Shown in pieces: positions 1 through 8,875 of a DNA stretch of 64,000 bases. Made by a program: the position numbers and the translations under genes. The first letter of the stretch is position 1, and each line of letters begins with the position of its first letter. Below the pieces are notes generated by a model. It was given only the letters and a program-made list of their open reading frames with translations. It was not told the origin of the DNA and ran no database searches. The stretch comes from Pseudomonas fluorescens (GTDB lineage Bacteria; Pseudomonadota; Gammaproteobacteria; Pseudomonadales; Pseudomonadaceae): positions 434,001-498,000 of the forward strand of contig NZ_CP012831.1 in assembly GCF_001307275.1 (NCBI RefSeq), given 5' to 3'.

Positions 1-1
1 A

Positions 2-481
2 GATGCCTACGTAAAGCAATATCAAAAAAAAGGAATCATAGTCGACACTAATCTCTTGCTATTAGTAATAGCCGGAGGCACGCCAAGCATTGCGAACTTT
101 AAGCGAACTAGTGGATATACGCCTGACGATTATTTTCTTTTGCTCAAGGTAATAGATCAGTTTGAAAAGCTTATTGCAACTCCCCACATCCTTGCAGAAC
201 TAAGCAACCTCACAAACGGCTTATACGGCAAGCATCTGCAAGATTTTTATGTAACATTGAAGAACTCCCTATCTACAATATGTGAAATTCATCACCCTGC
301 TGCTGACATCTGCAAGGATTATGAACTATTCCCCTTCGGCCTGGCTGATATAGGGATCATCGCCGCAGCGAAGAACAACTATCTTGTCCTCACCGATGAC
401 TTGAGAGTTGCTAGATTCGCGAATCAACACTGCGTTGACGTTGTAAACTTCAACCATCTAAGGGATGCAGCCTGGGGTTAG
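2..481 (+). CDS. PIN-domain protein, 5' end cut by window edge
   Basis: The reading frame is open from base 2 and the start lies upstream of the window. The visible protein of 159 residues has the PIN fold signature: a first acidic strand (IIVDTNLLLL), a conserved Glu in HILAEL, and a C-terminal acidic pair in LADIGIIAAA and LVLTDD. PIN domains are Mg2+-dependent ribonucleases, often toxins or RNA-processing enzymes. No antitoxin-like gene is visible in the window; the next gene, 80 bp downstream, encodes a small membrane protein. The gene is AT-rich relative to the adjacent late genes and lies between the unseen left attachment site and the portal gene, so it is probably lysogenic cargo. The substrate is unknown. 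Confidence 0.8.
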   Translation, partial: DAYVKQYQKKGIIVDTNLLLLVIAGGTPSIANFKRTSGYTPDDYFLLLKVIDQFEKLIATPHILAELSNLTNGLYGKHLQDFYVTLKNSLSTICEIHHPAADICKDYELFPFGLADIGIIAAAKNNYLVLTDDLRVARFANQHCVDVVNFNHLRDAAWG

Positions 482-561
482 ACTCTTGCCTCACAGACAC
501 ACTAGGTGCCTTAATGATATTTATACCCCATAACATATAACGACAAACAACAGGACTACAC

Positions 562-1134
562 ATGAGCAAAATGGATTTAATCATAGAACTCAAAGAGACC
601 ATTGAAAAACTTCAGAAGAACGGTGAAACCCAAATAGAACTCTCAAAACTCATTACTTACTTGCAGCTCGCTTCTGAAAATCCACCTCAAGACTTACCAC
701 CAGATCACCTCGAAAAATTGAAGGCCCAGCTACAAATATTGGTAGAAGCACATAAGAGCAATCATGCATCGGACCTCGAAATGTTTAGGTCCGTCATGCA
801 ATCAGGCCAGAACGCAATAAAGACGTCATTCCTTATGAATGGAGGCGCATCCGTTGCTATACTAGCCTTTATTGGTAAACTCACTGAGTCCAACAAACCA
901 AATATTCCGATCTTCGCAGAGACACTTACCTTATTCGTAATAGGTGTTTTTTTAATTAGTGTTACGGCTGGATTAACATACCTTAGCCAATGGTTCTATG
1001 CGGAAGACTCTTCGCGAAAACAGCTAGCCGGTTCTATGTTCAATTTTTCAGCAGTCGTGGTTGGATTAGGCTCTTATGGGATGTTTATTTGGGGAATGAA
1101 AGCTGCTTATGATGCGTTCCTTTCGCTTACATAG
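562..1134 (+). CDS. small membrane protein of unknown function (prophage cargo)
   Basis: This is a 190-residue protein I do not recognise. The N-terminal 90 residues are charged and helical (several Glu/Lys-rich heptad-like stretches), followed by hydrophobic segments near residues 92-105, 118-142 and 158-182 that look like two or three transmembrane helices. The start follows an ACAACAGGACTACAC leader with a weak AGGA Shine-Dalgarno. It is AT-rich and codirectional with the PIN-domain gene, and converges on the portal gene, whose stop lies 6 bp away. The pairing of a PIN protein with a small helical membrane protein suggests a two-gene cargo cassette, but no function can be assigned. Confidence 0.7.
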   Translation: MSKMDLIIELKETIEKLQKNGETQIELSKLITYLQLASENPPQDLPPDHLEKLKAQLQILVEAHKSNHASDLEMFRSVMQSGQNAIKTSFLMNGGASVAILAFIGKLTESNKPNIPIFAETLTLFVIGVFLISVTAGLTYLSQWFYAEDSSRKQLAGSMFNFSAVVVGLGSYGMFIWGMKAAYDAFLSLT

Positions 1135-1140
1135 TTTCCA

Positions 1141-2163
1141 TTATAAGCTGCCAAGATCGTATGGTTCGAAACGCACCACCTCTTCACCTAACCAATCATT
1201 CAGTTGCCCCATTCGCGTCTGGATGGGCTCCAGCTCGTTGGCCGCATAGATCTGCGTCGCCTCCCTGATCGACCCGAACCCACCCGCGTTCTGCGGCACG
1301 ATGCCCATCAACTGCGGTGGAATACGCAGGCTAGCCAGCACATCGTCACGGGTCTGATTCTTGATCGAGTTGAATTCGTCCTTAGCCGCCACCTCGCTGA
1401 CGGGGATGAGTTGAATCCCATCCTTCTTACCGGTCGGCGAATAGACAAACAGATTCCGAAAATTCCCCGGCCCCTTCGAATCCTTTAACGCCTTGCGCAA
1501 GGCATCGATGTCCGCCTCGGTCTGGGCTGCATCGGTCATGTACAAGATGAAACCGGCGTGACTACCATTCTCGTAATACTTGCGCCGGAACAACGTCGCC
1601 GACTCGTTCAACAGCGCCGACTGCAAAGCACTGACCCACTCCGGCAACCCATAAATCTCCTGGTGCAAATCCGCCTCGCGCAAGTGGAAGATGCTGCCAG
1701 GCTCAAACGCATGCTCATTCTTCCACCCCTGCACCTGGTAAAACTGCCCCTCCGGCCCAACCCGCATGTACTTCGCCAACGACGGCACCAGTTGCCGCGT
1801 GCTGCCTAGCACCGAACGACGTTTCTCCAGATACCCATTGCCCAGGCAAAGGAAGTCCAGGGCGAACTGTTCAAAAGCTGCCCGAGACAGCATCGGATGC
1901 GGGATAAACGTTTTACTCAACAGGTTGCGCTTGAACATCAACCCCGAATGCAGATGCACGCTCGCACCCACCGACCGGGCCAGGCCGTTGAGCGACAGCG
2001 GCGGCTCATACCACCGCCCGTTGAACCAACACTCCAGGTAATCGAACACCTCTCGCTCACCCAGCACCGGCGTCGGCTCTCCGAAGCTAAACACCTGGGT
2101 ACCCGCACTCGCGACATCGAGGGCGGCGGGCAAAAGTTCCTGGCTGGCAAGTTGTTCGGTCAT
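1141..2163 (-). CDS. Q: phage portal protein (P2 gpQ family)
   Basis: The 340-residue product matches P2 gpQ in length (about 344). It forms the dodecameric ring through which DNA enters the capsid. Diagnostic stretches are the N-terminal FSFGEPTPVL, the central GSIFHLREADLHQEIYGLPE and the C-terminal NAGGFGSIREA. It is transcribed leftward, downstream of the terminase gene: its ATG overlaps the terminase TGA, as expected for the P2 P-Q operon. Confidence 0.97.
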   Translation of the reverse strand: MTEQLASQELLPAALDVASAGTQVFSFGEPTPVLGEREVFDYLECWFNGRWYEPPLSLNGLARSVGASVHLHSGLMFKRNLLSKTFIPHPMLSRAAFEQFALDFLCLGNGYLEKRRSVLGSTRQLVPSLAKYMRVGPEGQFYQVQGWKNEHAFEPGSIFHLREADLHQEIYGLPEWVSALQSALLNESATLFRRKYYENGSHAGFILYMTDAAQTEADIDALRKALKDSKGPGNFRNLFVYSPTGKKDGIQLIPVSEVAAKDEFNSIKNQTRDDVLASLRIPPQLMGIVPQNAGGFGSIREATQIYAANELEPIQTRMGQLNDWLGEEVVRFEPYDLGSL

Positions 2164-3920
2164 CAGTAAATCTCCATCCGCCCGGTATTGGCAGCGGTCT
2201 GCCCTTCGAGCGGTTCGTTCTGCAATGCGTGGAAGAGCGCCCAGGCCAGGTCGGCGTGGCCGGTGTTGTCGTTGCGGCCGGCGGTGTAGGTGAACTGGCG
2301 ACCGCCTGCGGTGATGGTTTTGCGAATCGCCATGAGCGACTGGGCCATGTCGGTCCAGCCGGCGTCGAACTCCAGCCGCCCCTTGTGGATCACGTCGTAG
2401 GCCTTGAGCACCAGGCGGGTTTTCACCTCAGGCGAGTAGCTGAAGGTGGTCACCGCCGGGAAGAACTGGCGCACCAGCTGAGCCACGCCGCTACCCAGGC
2501 CGGTGACGTCGATGCCGATATAGGTCACCCAGTAGCGGTCGCACACGCCCTTGATGGCGGCGGCCTGGGCGGCGAAGTCCATGCCACGAAACTGGTGGCG
2601 CTCGAGAACGCGGAACTTGCCGCCCGGCACCAGCGGCGGCGCGGCCACCACCAGGCCGGAACAATCGCCCGTCTCGGCCGGGTCATACCCGACCCACACC
2701 TGACGGTCGCCGAACGGACGCATGGCGAAAGGCTTGTAGTCCTCGGCCCACTCCACCCAGCTATCGACCATGCAGGACTGCAACACCGATAGCGGGAAGA
2801 TGCTCGCGCCGTCATCGACGAACTCGCACATCAGCAGATTGGCGAACGCCTCGGGGCTGTACTCCCGGCGCAGCTCTTCGATGTCGAACAGGTCGCAGCC
2901 GCCCCGCTCCGCGTCGAGGATGGTGACGATCTGGCGCCACAGCCGGTCCTCACAGAACCGTCCCTGCTGGAGCGCGCCGTGGGTCACATCAACCTTGGTG
3001 TGCTGCGCGGCGGGCTTGCCCTTGTTGAAGCGCTCGCCCGTCCAGAAGGTGTACGCCTCGTGGGCCATACTCGACGGCGTGGAGAAGTAGGTTTTGCGCC
3101 ACTTCTTGTGCATCGCCATGCCCGAGGCGACCTTGTTCAACTCCTCGAACTTGAACGTCCAGAAGAACTCGTCGAAGTAGAAATTGCCGTGGTAGCCCTG
3201 GGCGGTACGGGCATTGGTGCCGAGGAAAAACAGCTCGGCGCCGTTGGGCAAGACAATCGGGTCGCCAGTCAGCTCGACGCCGATGACTTCCCGGGCGAAG
3301 GCCTGGATGTAGCCACGGAACAGGTAGGCCTGGTTCTTCGAAGCCGACAGGAAAATCTGGTTGCGACCGGTGTCCAGGGCGTCGATGAACGCCTCGCGGG
3401 CGAAGTAGTACGTGGCACCGATCTGGCGGCTCTTGAGGATGACGCGGGTGCGTTGGTTGCCGGCCCGATACCAGTCTTTCTGGTAATCGAAACAGCCGTC
3501 GATGAAGGCCTCGCGCAGCAGCTCGATCTGGTCTTCGCTGATATCGTTCTTCGGGGATTTTTTCTTCGGTCCCTCGTTGCGCTTGGCGAGATTCGGGTTG
3601 AGGTCGGTTTCGGTACCGCCGCCCTGGAAACGCTGAATGCGGGCCTGGCGCTCAAGCTGCCGATGCAGCAGATCGATCTCTTTGAAATCGCCGCCAGTCT
3701 TGTTGTCCTTGAGGATCAACTGCACTAAGCGCGCTTCCAGGGCGCCGCCGATGCGCTCGACGTTGTCGGCCCGGTCCCAATCGTCGCGGGCCTTCCAACT
3801 GTGTAGCGTTTTTTCTTTTTCGCCCGTAGCCTCGGCAATCTCGCAGATGCGCCAACCCATCCAGTACAGGAACTTGGATTGGCGTCGCGGATCGATAGGC
3901 AGCAGGGTGGTCGTCGTCAT
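2163..3920 (-). CDS. P: terminase large subunit (P2 gpP family)
   Basis: This ATPase/nuclease motor packages DNA into the prohead. The sequence shows an N-terminal helix-turn-helix-like segment (CEIAEATGEKEKTLHSWKARDD), the unusual Walker A of P2-type terminases (ILKSRQIGATYYFA), a Walker B region (FYFDEFFW) and C-terminal nuclease Asp residues (VGYDPAETGDCSG, YIGIDVTGLG). Length is about 585 residues, normal for gpP. The ATG at 3920 begins with MTTTTLLPIDPRRQ; a GTG seven codons upstream (3941) is possible, and neither has a strong Shine-Dalgarno. The gene diverges from O, and the shared 170-bp interval holds an Ogr-type box. Confidence 0.97.
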   Translation of the reverse strand: MTTTTLLPIDPRRQSKFLYWMGWRICEIAEATGEKEKTLHSWKARDDWDRADNVERIGGALEARLVQLILKDNKTGGDFKEIDLLHRQLERQARIQRFQGGGTETDLNPNLAKRNEGPKKKSPKNDISEDQIELLREAFIDGCFDYQKDWYRAGNQRTRVILKSRQIGATYYFAREAFIDALDTGRNQIFLSASKNQAYLFRGYIQAFAREVIGVELTGDPIVLPNGAELFFLGTNARTAQGYHGNFYFDEFFWTFKFEELNKVASGMAMHKKWRKTYFSTPSSMAHEAYTFWTGERFNKGKPAAQHTKVDVTHGALQQGRFCEDRLWRQIVTILDAERGGCDLFDIEELRREYSPEAFANLLMCEFVDDGASIFPLSVLQSCMVDSWVEWAEDYKPFAMRPFGDRQVWVGYDPAETGDCSGLVVAAPPLVPGGKFRVLERHQFRGMDFAAQAAAIKGVCDRYWVTYIGIDVTGLGSGVAQLVRQFFPAVTTFSYSPEVKTRLVLKAYDVIHKGRLEFDAGWTDMAQSLMAIRKTITAGGRQFTYTAGRNDNTGHADLAWALFHALQNEPLEGQTAANTGRMEIY

Positions 3921-3967
3921 GGCCGAGATGCTGCCGCCCACGGCGGCGACTCAATAGCGCCGCCCCT

Positions 3968-3986
3968 TGTACCCTCCCCGCCTACA
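3968..3986. promoter_or_regulatory. Ogr-type late activator box upstream of O (and P)
   Basis: The interval between divergent P and O contains TGTA-N11-TACA with arms TGTA and TACA. The same arrangement with the same spacing recurs upstream of V and of FI. P2-family late promoters are activated by Ogr/Delta zinc finger proteins bound to a dyad of the TGT...ACA type about 55 bp before transcription start. Position and recurrence support this role here. Confidence 0.7.
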
Positions 3987-4087
3987 GTCCCGTCTCGTTG
4001 CCGCCGCTCGCGCCCGTGACGACCATGCCCCTCATTGCAACGCACTGCTCAACCCAGCAGGCGCCCCACGCACTGAGGATTCCCGGC

Positions 4088-4918
4088 ATGAAGAAGTTTC
4101 GCAGCAACTGGTTCCGCGTCGCCGTCGAGGGCGCTACTTCGGACAAGCGCACCATCAAACGCAGCTGGCTGGAACAGGCCGCCAAGAACTTCAACCCGTC
4201 CACCTACGGCGCCCGCATCTGGCTGGAGCATTTCCGCAGCCTGTTGCCCGACAGCCCGTTCAAGGCCTACGGCGACGTGCTGGCTGTGAAAACCGAAGAA
4301 GTGGACATCGCCGGCCAGAAGAAACTGGCCCTGTTCGCCCAGGTTGAGCCGACCCCAGAGCTGATCGCCATGAACAAGGCGAAACAGAAGATCTACACCT
4401 CCATCGAAATCGACGACAGCTTTGCCGACACCGGCGAGGCCTACATCGTCGGCCTGGCGGTCACTGACTCGCCCGCCAGCCTGGGCACCGACGTCCTGGC
4501 GTTCTCTGCGCAGAAACCTGACGCCAGCCCCTTCAAGGATCGCCACTACTCGGCAACGTCGATGTTTACCGAGGCGGTGGAAACCGAGTTGAAGTTCGAA
4601 GAAATCGAAGAGAAGCCCAGCATCGGCGCCCAGCTGTTCAACAAGGTGCAAGCGCTGCTGACTGGCAAGCAGGCCAAGGACGACACCGAGTTCGCCCAGA
4701 TTGGCGAAGCCGTCGAAGCCATCGCCGAACACGTCAAGGATCTGCCCGACCAACTGGCCGCAGAAAAGCAATTTTCCGCAGGGCTGAAAACCCAGCTCGA
4801 CCAGGTCAGCACGGAACTCACAGAGCTGAAAAACAAGCTCTCCACCACCCAGGACCACAACCAAAAGACGCGCCCTCCGGTCACCGGTGGCGACAAACAG
4901 GTCATGACCGACTGCTAA
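4088..4918 (+). CDS. O: capsid scaffolding protein/protease (P2 gpO family)
   Basis: gpO is both internal scaffold and the serine protease that matures the P2 capsid. The chosen ATG begins MKKFRSNWFRVAVEG, which matches the family N-terminus; an in-frame upstream ATG at 3998 adds unrelated residues. The conserved His lies in ARIWLEHFR and the nucleophile Ser in VTDSPASLGTD. The C-terminal half is Glu/Lys-rich and helical with a coiled-coil stretch (residues about 220-265), the scaffold part. Length is 276 residues. It heads the O-N-M-L capsid operon. Confidence 0.96.
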   Translation: MKKFRSNWFRVAVEGATSDKRTIKRSWLEQAAKNFNPSTYGARIWLEHFRSLLPDSPFKAYGDVLAVKTEEVDIAGQKKLALFAQVEPTPELIAMNKAKQKIYTSIEIDDSFADTGEAYIVGLAVTDSPASLGTDVLAFSAQKPDASPFKDRHYSATSMFTEAVETELKFEEIEEKPSIGAQLFNKVQALLTGKQAKDDTEFAQIGEAVEAIAEHVKDLPDQLAAEKQFSAGLKTQLDQVSTELTELKNKLSTTQDHNQKTRPPVTGGDKQVMTDC

Positions 4919-4961
4919 CAGCCGGCCACCCACAGCCCCGAACAAACGAAGGACGATATTC

Positions 4962-5981
4962 ATGCGCAACGATACTCGCGAACACTTCAACGCCTACTTG
5001 AGCCAGCTCGCCCGACTCAACGGTGTGTCTTCTACCACCGCGACCTTTTCCGTAGATCCCACGGTTCAGCAGACGCTGGAAACCCGGATGCAGGAATCCA
5101 GCGAGTTCCTGGGCAAGATCGGCATCATCGGCGTCGATGAACTCCAAGGCGAGAAAGTCGGCCTGGGTGTCAGCAGCACCATTGCCGGTCGTACCGACAC
5201 CACCGGCAACGGCGTGCGCCAACCTCGTGACGTCTCCTCCCTGGATAAGAAAGGCTACGAAGCCAAGAAAACCGACTTCGACACCGCGATCCGCTACGCA
5301 CAACTCGACGCCTGGGCGAAATTTCCAGACTTCCAGGCTCGTCTGCGCGACGCGATCCTCAAGCGCCAGGCGCTCGACCGCATCATGATCGGCTTCAATG
5401 GTGTCAGCGCAGCCGCAACGACCGACCGCCAGGTCAATGCACTGTTGCAAGACGTCAATATCGGCTGGCTGGAACAGTACCGTCTCAACGCGCCTGCGCG
5501 AGTCCTCAAAGAGGGGAAAACTGCCGGCAAGATCATCATCGGCAGCGGTGCCACCGCCGACTACAACAACCTTGATGCATTGGTGTTCGACGCGGTCGCC
5601 AACCTCATCGACCCATGGCACCGCAAGGATCCAGGCATCGTCGTCATCCTGGGCAGCAATCTGGTACACGACAAATATTTCCCGCTGATCAACAAGGAAC
5701 AGCCAGCCTCCGAAAAACTGGCGACCGACATGATCCTTTCGCAGAAGCGCATGGGCGGGAAGCAACCGGTTGAAGTGCCGTATGTGCCTGACGGCGCGGC
5801 GTTGGTCACCACCCTGGCGAACCTGGCTATCTACTGGCAGATCGGCGGTCGGCGCCGCTATGTCAAAGAAGCACCGGAAAAAAACCGCATCGAAAACTAC
5901 GAGTCCAGCAACGACGCGTATGTCGTCGAGGATTACGGCCTCGGCTGCCTGATCGAAAACATCGAGCTTGAGGAGGCCTGA
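4962..5981 (+). CDS. N: major capsid protein (P2 gpN family)
   Basis: The 339-residue protein has the HK97-type P2 capsid signature, including the N-terminal MRNDTREHFNAYLSQLARLNG, processed by gpO in P2, and RYAQLDAWAKFPDFQ in the middle. The start has GAAGGA 9 bp upstream. It lies between scaffold and small terminase, as in P2. No truncation is seen. Confidence 0.97.
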   Translation: MRNDTREHFNAYLSQLARLNGVSSTTATFSVDPTVQQTLETRMQESSEFLGKIGIIGVDELQGEKVGLGVSSTIAGRTDTTGNGVRQPRDVSSLDKKGYEAKKTDFDTAIRYAQLDAWAKFPDFQARLRDAILKRQALDRIMIGFNGVSAAATTDRQVNALLQDVNIGWLEQYRLNAPARVLKEGKTAGKIIIGSGATADYNNLDALVFDAVANLIDPWHRKDPGIVVILGSNLVHDKYFPLINKEQPASEKLATDMILSQKRMGGKQPVEVPYVPDGAALVTTLANLAIYWQIGGRRRYVKEAPEKNRIENYESSNDAYVVEDYGLGCLIENIELEEA

Positions 5982-5984
5982 TCC

Positions 5985-6686
5985 ATGGCTAACAGCCTCG
6001 CCAAGCGCCACTACCAGCGCGTCACTGCCGCCATCGAGGCGGCAGCGACCGAGCCCACCCAGACCATGGCCGGCGCGACGGCCTACGAGCACCAGCTCAA
6101 CCAGCTGCTGCAAGACCGCTTGCGCCTGAAACAGGTCCAGTCCAACCAGGGCAAGGCCGAACTCAAGCGCCAGTTGCTGCCGAGCTATGAATCCTATGTG
6201 CAAGGTGTGCTGGAAGGCGGCCAGGGCGCCCAGGACGAGGTCCTGACCACCGTCATGGTCTGGCGCTTCGACGCTGGCGACTTCACCGGTGGGCTCGACA
6301 TCGCGACCTACGTGCTGGAACACAAGATGGTCATGCCCGACCGCTTCGCCCGCACCTTGGGTTGCCTGGTCGCCGAGGAAGTCGCGACGGCAGCCTTCAA
6401 GGCTCAGAAGGTGGGCGAACCGTTCGACCTGGCAATCCTTCACCGCACCGCCGAACTCACCGACGCCGAAGACATGCCCGACCAGGCCCGCGCCAAGCTG
6501 TTTCTCGCCATGGGCCGCGCCACGCTGGAAGGCGTCACCGAAGAGGCCCCGGGCCAACCCGGCAAGCTCCAGGCCGGTGTGGATCTGCTGAAAAAAGCCA
6601 TCGCCCTCCACGACGCCTGCGGTGGCAAGAAAGATCTGGAGCGGGCCGAACGCCTGCTCAACAAACTTGCCGGCCCTGCCGGCTAA
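5985..6686 (+). CDS. M: terminase small subunit / endonuclease (P2 gpM family)
   Basis: gpM recognises cos and cuts DNA together with gpP. The 233-residue protein begins MANSLAKRHYQRVTAA and contains the family block QDEVLTTVMVWRFDAGDF in the centre. It starts 3 bp after the N stop with GAGGAGG-like spacing in the end of N, indicating translational coupling. Confidence 0.95.
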   Translation: MANSLAKRHYQRVTAAIEAAATEPTQTMAGATAYEHQLNQLLQDRLRLKQVQSNQGKAELKRQLLPSYESYVQGVLEGGQGAQDEVLTTVMVWRFDAGDFTGGLDIATYVLEHKMVMPDRFARTLGCLVAEEVATAAFKAQKVGEPFDLAILHRTAELTDAEDMPDQARAKLFLAMGRATLEGVTEEAPGQPGKLQAGVDLLKKAIALHDACGGKKDLERAERLLNKLAGPAG

Positions 6687-6790
6687 CCGAGCGTCCCCAC
6701 GCACCCCGCCGGCTCGGGGCGGATCGGCCAGGCCGCTCCTCCTGAACGTGAAGCCCCGACCACCGGCGACCTATTTTTGAGTGCTGTTCT

Positions 6791-7252
6791 ATGAGCGGAT
6801 TCGTAGCCGGCGGTACCGTCGCCAGCGGCCATATCAACACCGACGCCTTCTGGCCCTCCATCGATCTGGATCAATTGCGCGCGACGCTGAGGATCGACGC
6901 GAGCGTCACTGCGCCGCGCCTGGAAACCGCCGCTGTGGCCGCCGCCATCAGCGTCAACCGCGAACTGAGCGAATGGCGAGCCAGGCAGGAAGCCGCAGGC
7001 CATGCCGAACTGGCGGATGTTCCTGGTGACAAGATCAACGACGTGTCGGTACTGGAGCACCTCTACCGCCGCGCCATCGAAGCCGCCACCGGTGCCGAAG
7101 TGTGTGAGCGCTACCGCTCCTACGACACCACCAACAGTGGCAACCAGAACGCCGAAGATCTCACACCAAACATCGACGATTACCGCCGCGACCTGCGCTG
7201 GGCCGTGCGTGACTTCCTCGGCATCAACCGCACTACCGTGGAGCTGATCTGA
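6791..7252 (+). CDS. L: head completion/stabilisation protein (P2 gpL family)
   Basis: gpL closes the filled head at the portal vertex. The 153-residue product has the family start MSGFVAGG and the typical segments INTDAFWPSIDL and ERYRSYDTTNSG. The ATG of X overlaps its TGA. The 104-bp gap from M to L holds no gene or recognisable signal. Confidence 0.94.
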   Translation: MSGFVAGGTVASGHINTDAFWPSIDLDQLRATLRIDASVTAPRLETAAVAAAISVNRELSEWRARQEAAGHAELADVPGDKINDVSVLEHLYRRAIEAATGAEVCERYRSYDTTNSGNQNAEDLTPNIDDYRRDLRWAVRDFLGINRTTVELI

Positions 7253-7464
7253 TGCCCGTCACCGTCCGCGCCTTTCAAAACGACACCGTAGACGCCCTGT
7301 GCTGGCGTCACTACGGCCGCACCGCCGGCGTGACCGAAGCGGTACTCGAAGCCAACCCCGGCCTGGCCGATTACGGGCCGATTCTGCCCCAAGGCCTGGC
7401 AGTACAAATGCCCGAAGCCCAGACGGCCGCCCCACAGCGGCAGATGGTGAACTTATGGGACTGA
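7252..7464 (+). CDS. X: tail protein X (P2 gpX family, LysM-like)
   Basis: This is a 70-residue protein of the P2 tail X family. It starts MPVTVRAFQNDTVDALCWRHYGRT and has a LysM-like pattern (ANPGL...GPILPQGLAVQMP). In P2 it is an essential small tail protein encoded just before the lysis cassette, as here. Confidence 0.93.
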   Translation: MPVTVRAFQNDTVDALCWRHYGRTAGVTEAVLEANPGLADYGPILPQGLAVQMPEAQTAAPQRQMVNLWD

Positions 7465-7509
7465 TCAACCTGCAGCGAGCCCACGAACCCACCAACCCTG
7501 GATTACGGA

Positions 7510-7833
7510 ATGAAGCGCATGCCTGAACGTCCCGACACCTGGGCCTGGCTCGCCGCCTGGCTCGAACAGAACTGGCCGGCCCTATACGCGGGAATCCTGG
7601 CTCTGACCATCGCCGCTCTACGGATCATGTATGGCGGCGGAACCCTGCGCCGGATGGCAGTTGAGGCCCCGCTTTGCGGTGCTCTAGCGCTGGCCGCCAG
7701 CCATGGCTTGGCGCTGCTAGGTATCCCCGCCTCCACTGCGCCGTTCTTCGGTGGGGTGATCGGCTTGCTTGGCGTCGAGGGGACTCGCGCCGCTGCCAAA
7801 AAGTTTTTCATCCGAAAGGTAGAACAACTATGA
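7510..7833 (+). CDS. phage holin
   Basis: The 107-residue protein has hydrophobic helices at about 27-43, 53-71 and 78-92 and a basic C-terminus (KKFFIRKVEQL), as in holins that breach the inner membrane to start lysis. The block AALRIMYGGGTLRRM is typical of the holin found at the P2 gene Y position in Pseudomonas P2-like phages. A second in-frame ATG at 7519 is an alternative start, giving the dual-start layout seen in some holins. The stop overlaps the endolysin ATG. Confidence 0.85.
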   Translation: MKRMPERPDTWAWLAAWLEQNWPALYAGILALTIAALRIMYGGGTLRRMAVEAPLCGALALAASHGLALLGIPASTAPFFGGVIGLLGVEGTRAAAKKFFIRKVEQL

Positions 7834-8672
7834 CGACACTTCGCCACGGCGACCGCTCGCAAGCGGTGCGCATCCTGCAAAAGAACCTGAACGACCACGG
7901 TGCCGGACTGGTAGCGGACGGCGACTATGGTGACTCCACCGAGGCCGCCGTGCGGGCGTATCAGTTGAAAGTCGGCTTGGTCGCCGATGGCGTTGCCGGC
8001 GAAAAGACCCAGGCCAGCCTGGCCGGTGGCGACTGCCAGCTCCTGCTAAAAAACGAAGACCTGGTGCAGGCTGCTCAGATCCTCGACGTACCGCTGGCAA
8101 GCGTCTATGCCGTCAACGAGGTTGAATCCAAGGGCAAGGGCTTCTTGGCGAATGGCAAGCCGGCGATTCTGTTCGAGCGGCACATCATGTACCGCCAGCT
8201 CGCCATGCCGCGCCACGAAGGCGACAACCCCGACGAACTCAAGCGCCACGCCGACCAACTGGCCGCCGCCAATCCCGCCATCGTCAACCCGAAATCCGGC
8301 GGCTATGCCGGCGGTACTGCTGAACACCAACGCCTGAGCCATGCGCGTCTGATCGATGACACCGCCGCGCTGGAATCTGCCTCATGGGGTGCGTTCCAGA
8401 TCATGGGCTTTCACTGGCAGCGCCTGGGCTACGCCAGTGTGCAGGCATTCGTCGATGACATGAGCGCAGGCGAGTCTCAGCAGCTCGCCGCCTTCGTGCG
8501 TTTCATCCAGACCGACCCGGTGCTGCACAAGGCCTTGAAAGGCCGTAAATGGGCCGAATTCTCCAAGCTCTACAACGGCCCGGATTACCAGCGGAACCTG
8601 TACGACATCAAGCTCCAACGCGCATATGAGCGGCACGCGGACTGCGGCTGCGGCCAGGCGGTGGCGGCATGA
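7830..8672 (+). CDS. endolysin: N-acetylmuramidase with peptidoglycan-binding domain
   Basis: The 280-residue enzyme has an N-terminal PG_binding_1 module (about residues 5-65, GDRSQAVRILQKNL ... GLVADGVAGEKTQ) and a C-terminal muramidase domain (about 85-270) with the VYAVNEVESKGKGFL motif, where the Glu is the likely catalytic acid, and SASWGAFQIMG. It cleaves the murein glycan once the holin opens the membrane. ATGA overlap with the holin fixes the start. It replaces P2 gpK at the same map position. Confidence 0.95.
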   Translation: MTTLRHGDRSQAVRILQKNLNDHGAGLVADGDYGDSTEAAVRAYQLKVGLVADGVAGEKTQASLAGGDCQLLLKNEDLVQAAQILDVPLASVYAVNEVESKGKGFLANGKPAILFERHIMYRQLAMPRHEGDNPDELKRHADQLAAANPAIVNPKSGGYAGGTAEHQRLSHARLIDDTAALESASWGAFQIMGFHWQRLGYASVQAFVDDMSAGESQQLAAFVRFIQTDPVLHKALKGRKWAEFSKLYNGPDYQRNLYDIKLQRAYERHADCGCGQAVAA

Positions 8673-8875
8673 TCGATTTAGAGGCGGTGCGCAAACTGGA
8701 CGTCCAAGACGGCAACCTGCTGGAGGTGCCGGAAAATGCTGACCAAGAGGATATGAGACAGCTGCTCGAAGCCTTGAACCGCATGAAGTCGGGTTGCCAG
8801 GTGATGATTGTGCGAGGACCACTGGAGCTGATGGACGTTGGCGACATGAACAAACTGGGCTGGTACCGCGCATGA
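8669..8875 (+). CDS. small phage protein of unknown function in the lysis cassette
   Basis: A 68-residue acidic protein is translationally coupled to its neighbours by ATGA overlaps on both sides (endolysin stop and Rz start). I do not recognise a domain; it has no signal peptide or membrane segment. P2 has lysA between K and lysB, so this gene is at the lysA position, but lysA encodes a membrane protein and this one does not look like one. Confidence 0.65.
   Translation: MIDLEAVRKLDVQDGNLLEVPENADQEDMRQLLEALNRMKSGCQVMIVRGPLELMDVGDMNKLGWYRA

Noticed and set aside
4902..6704. 600-codon open frame antisense to the capsid and terminase genes
   Set aside because: It is a shadow of GC-rich genes N and M, with no domain or start signal, and composition typical of antisense frames.
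7455..7526. 24-codon frame between X and the holin
   Set aside because: Too short, no Shine-Dalgarno, and it overlaps the holin start; it may be only coincidence.
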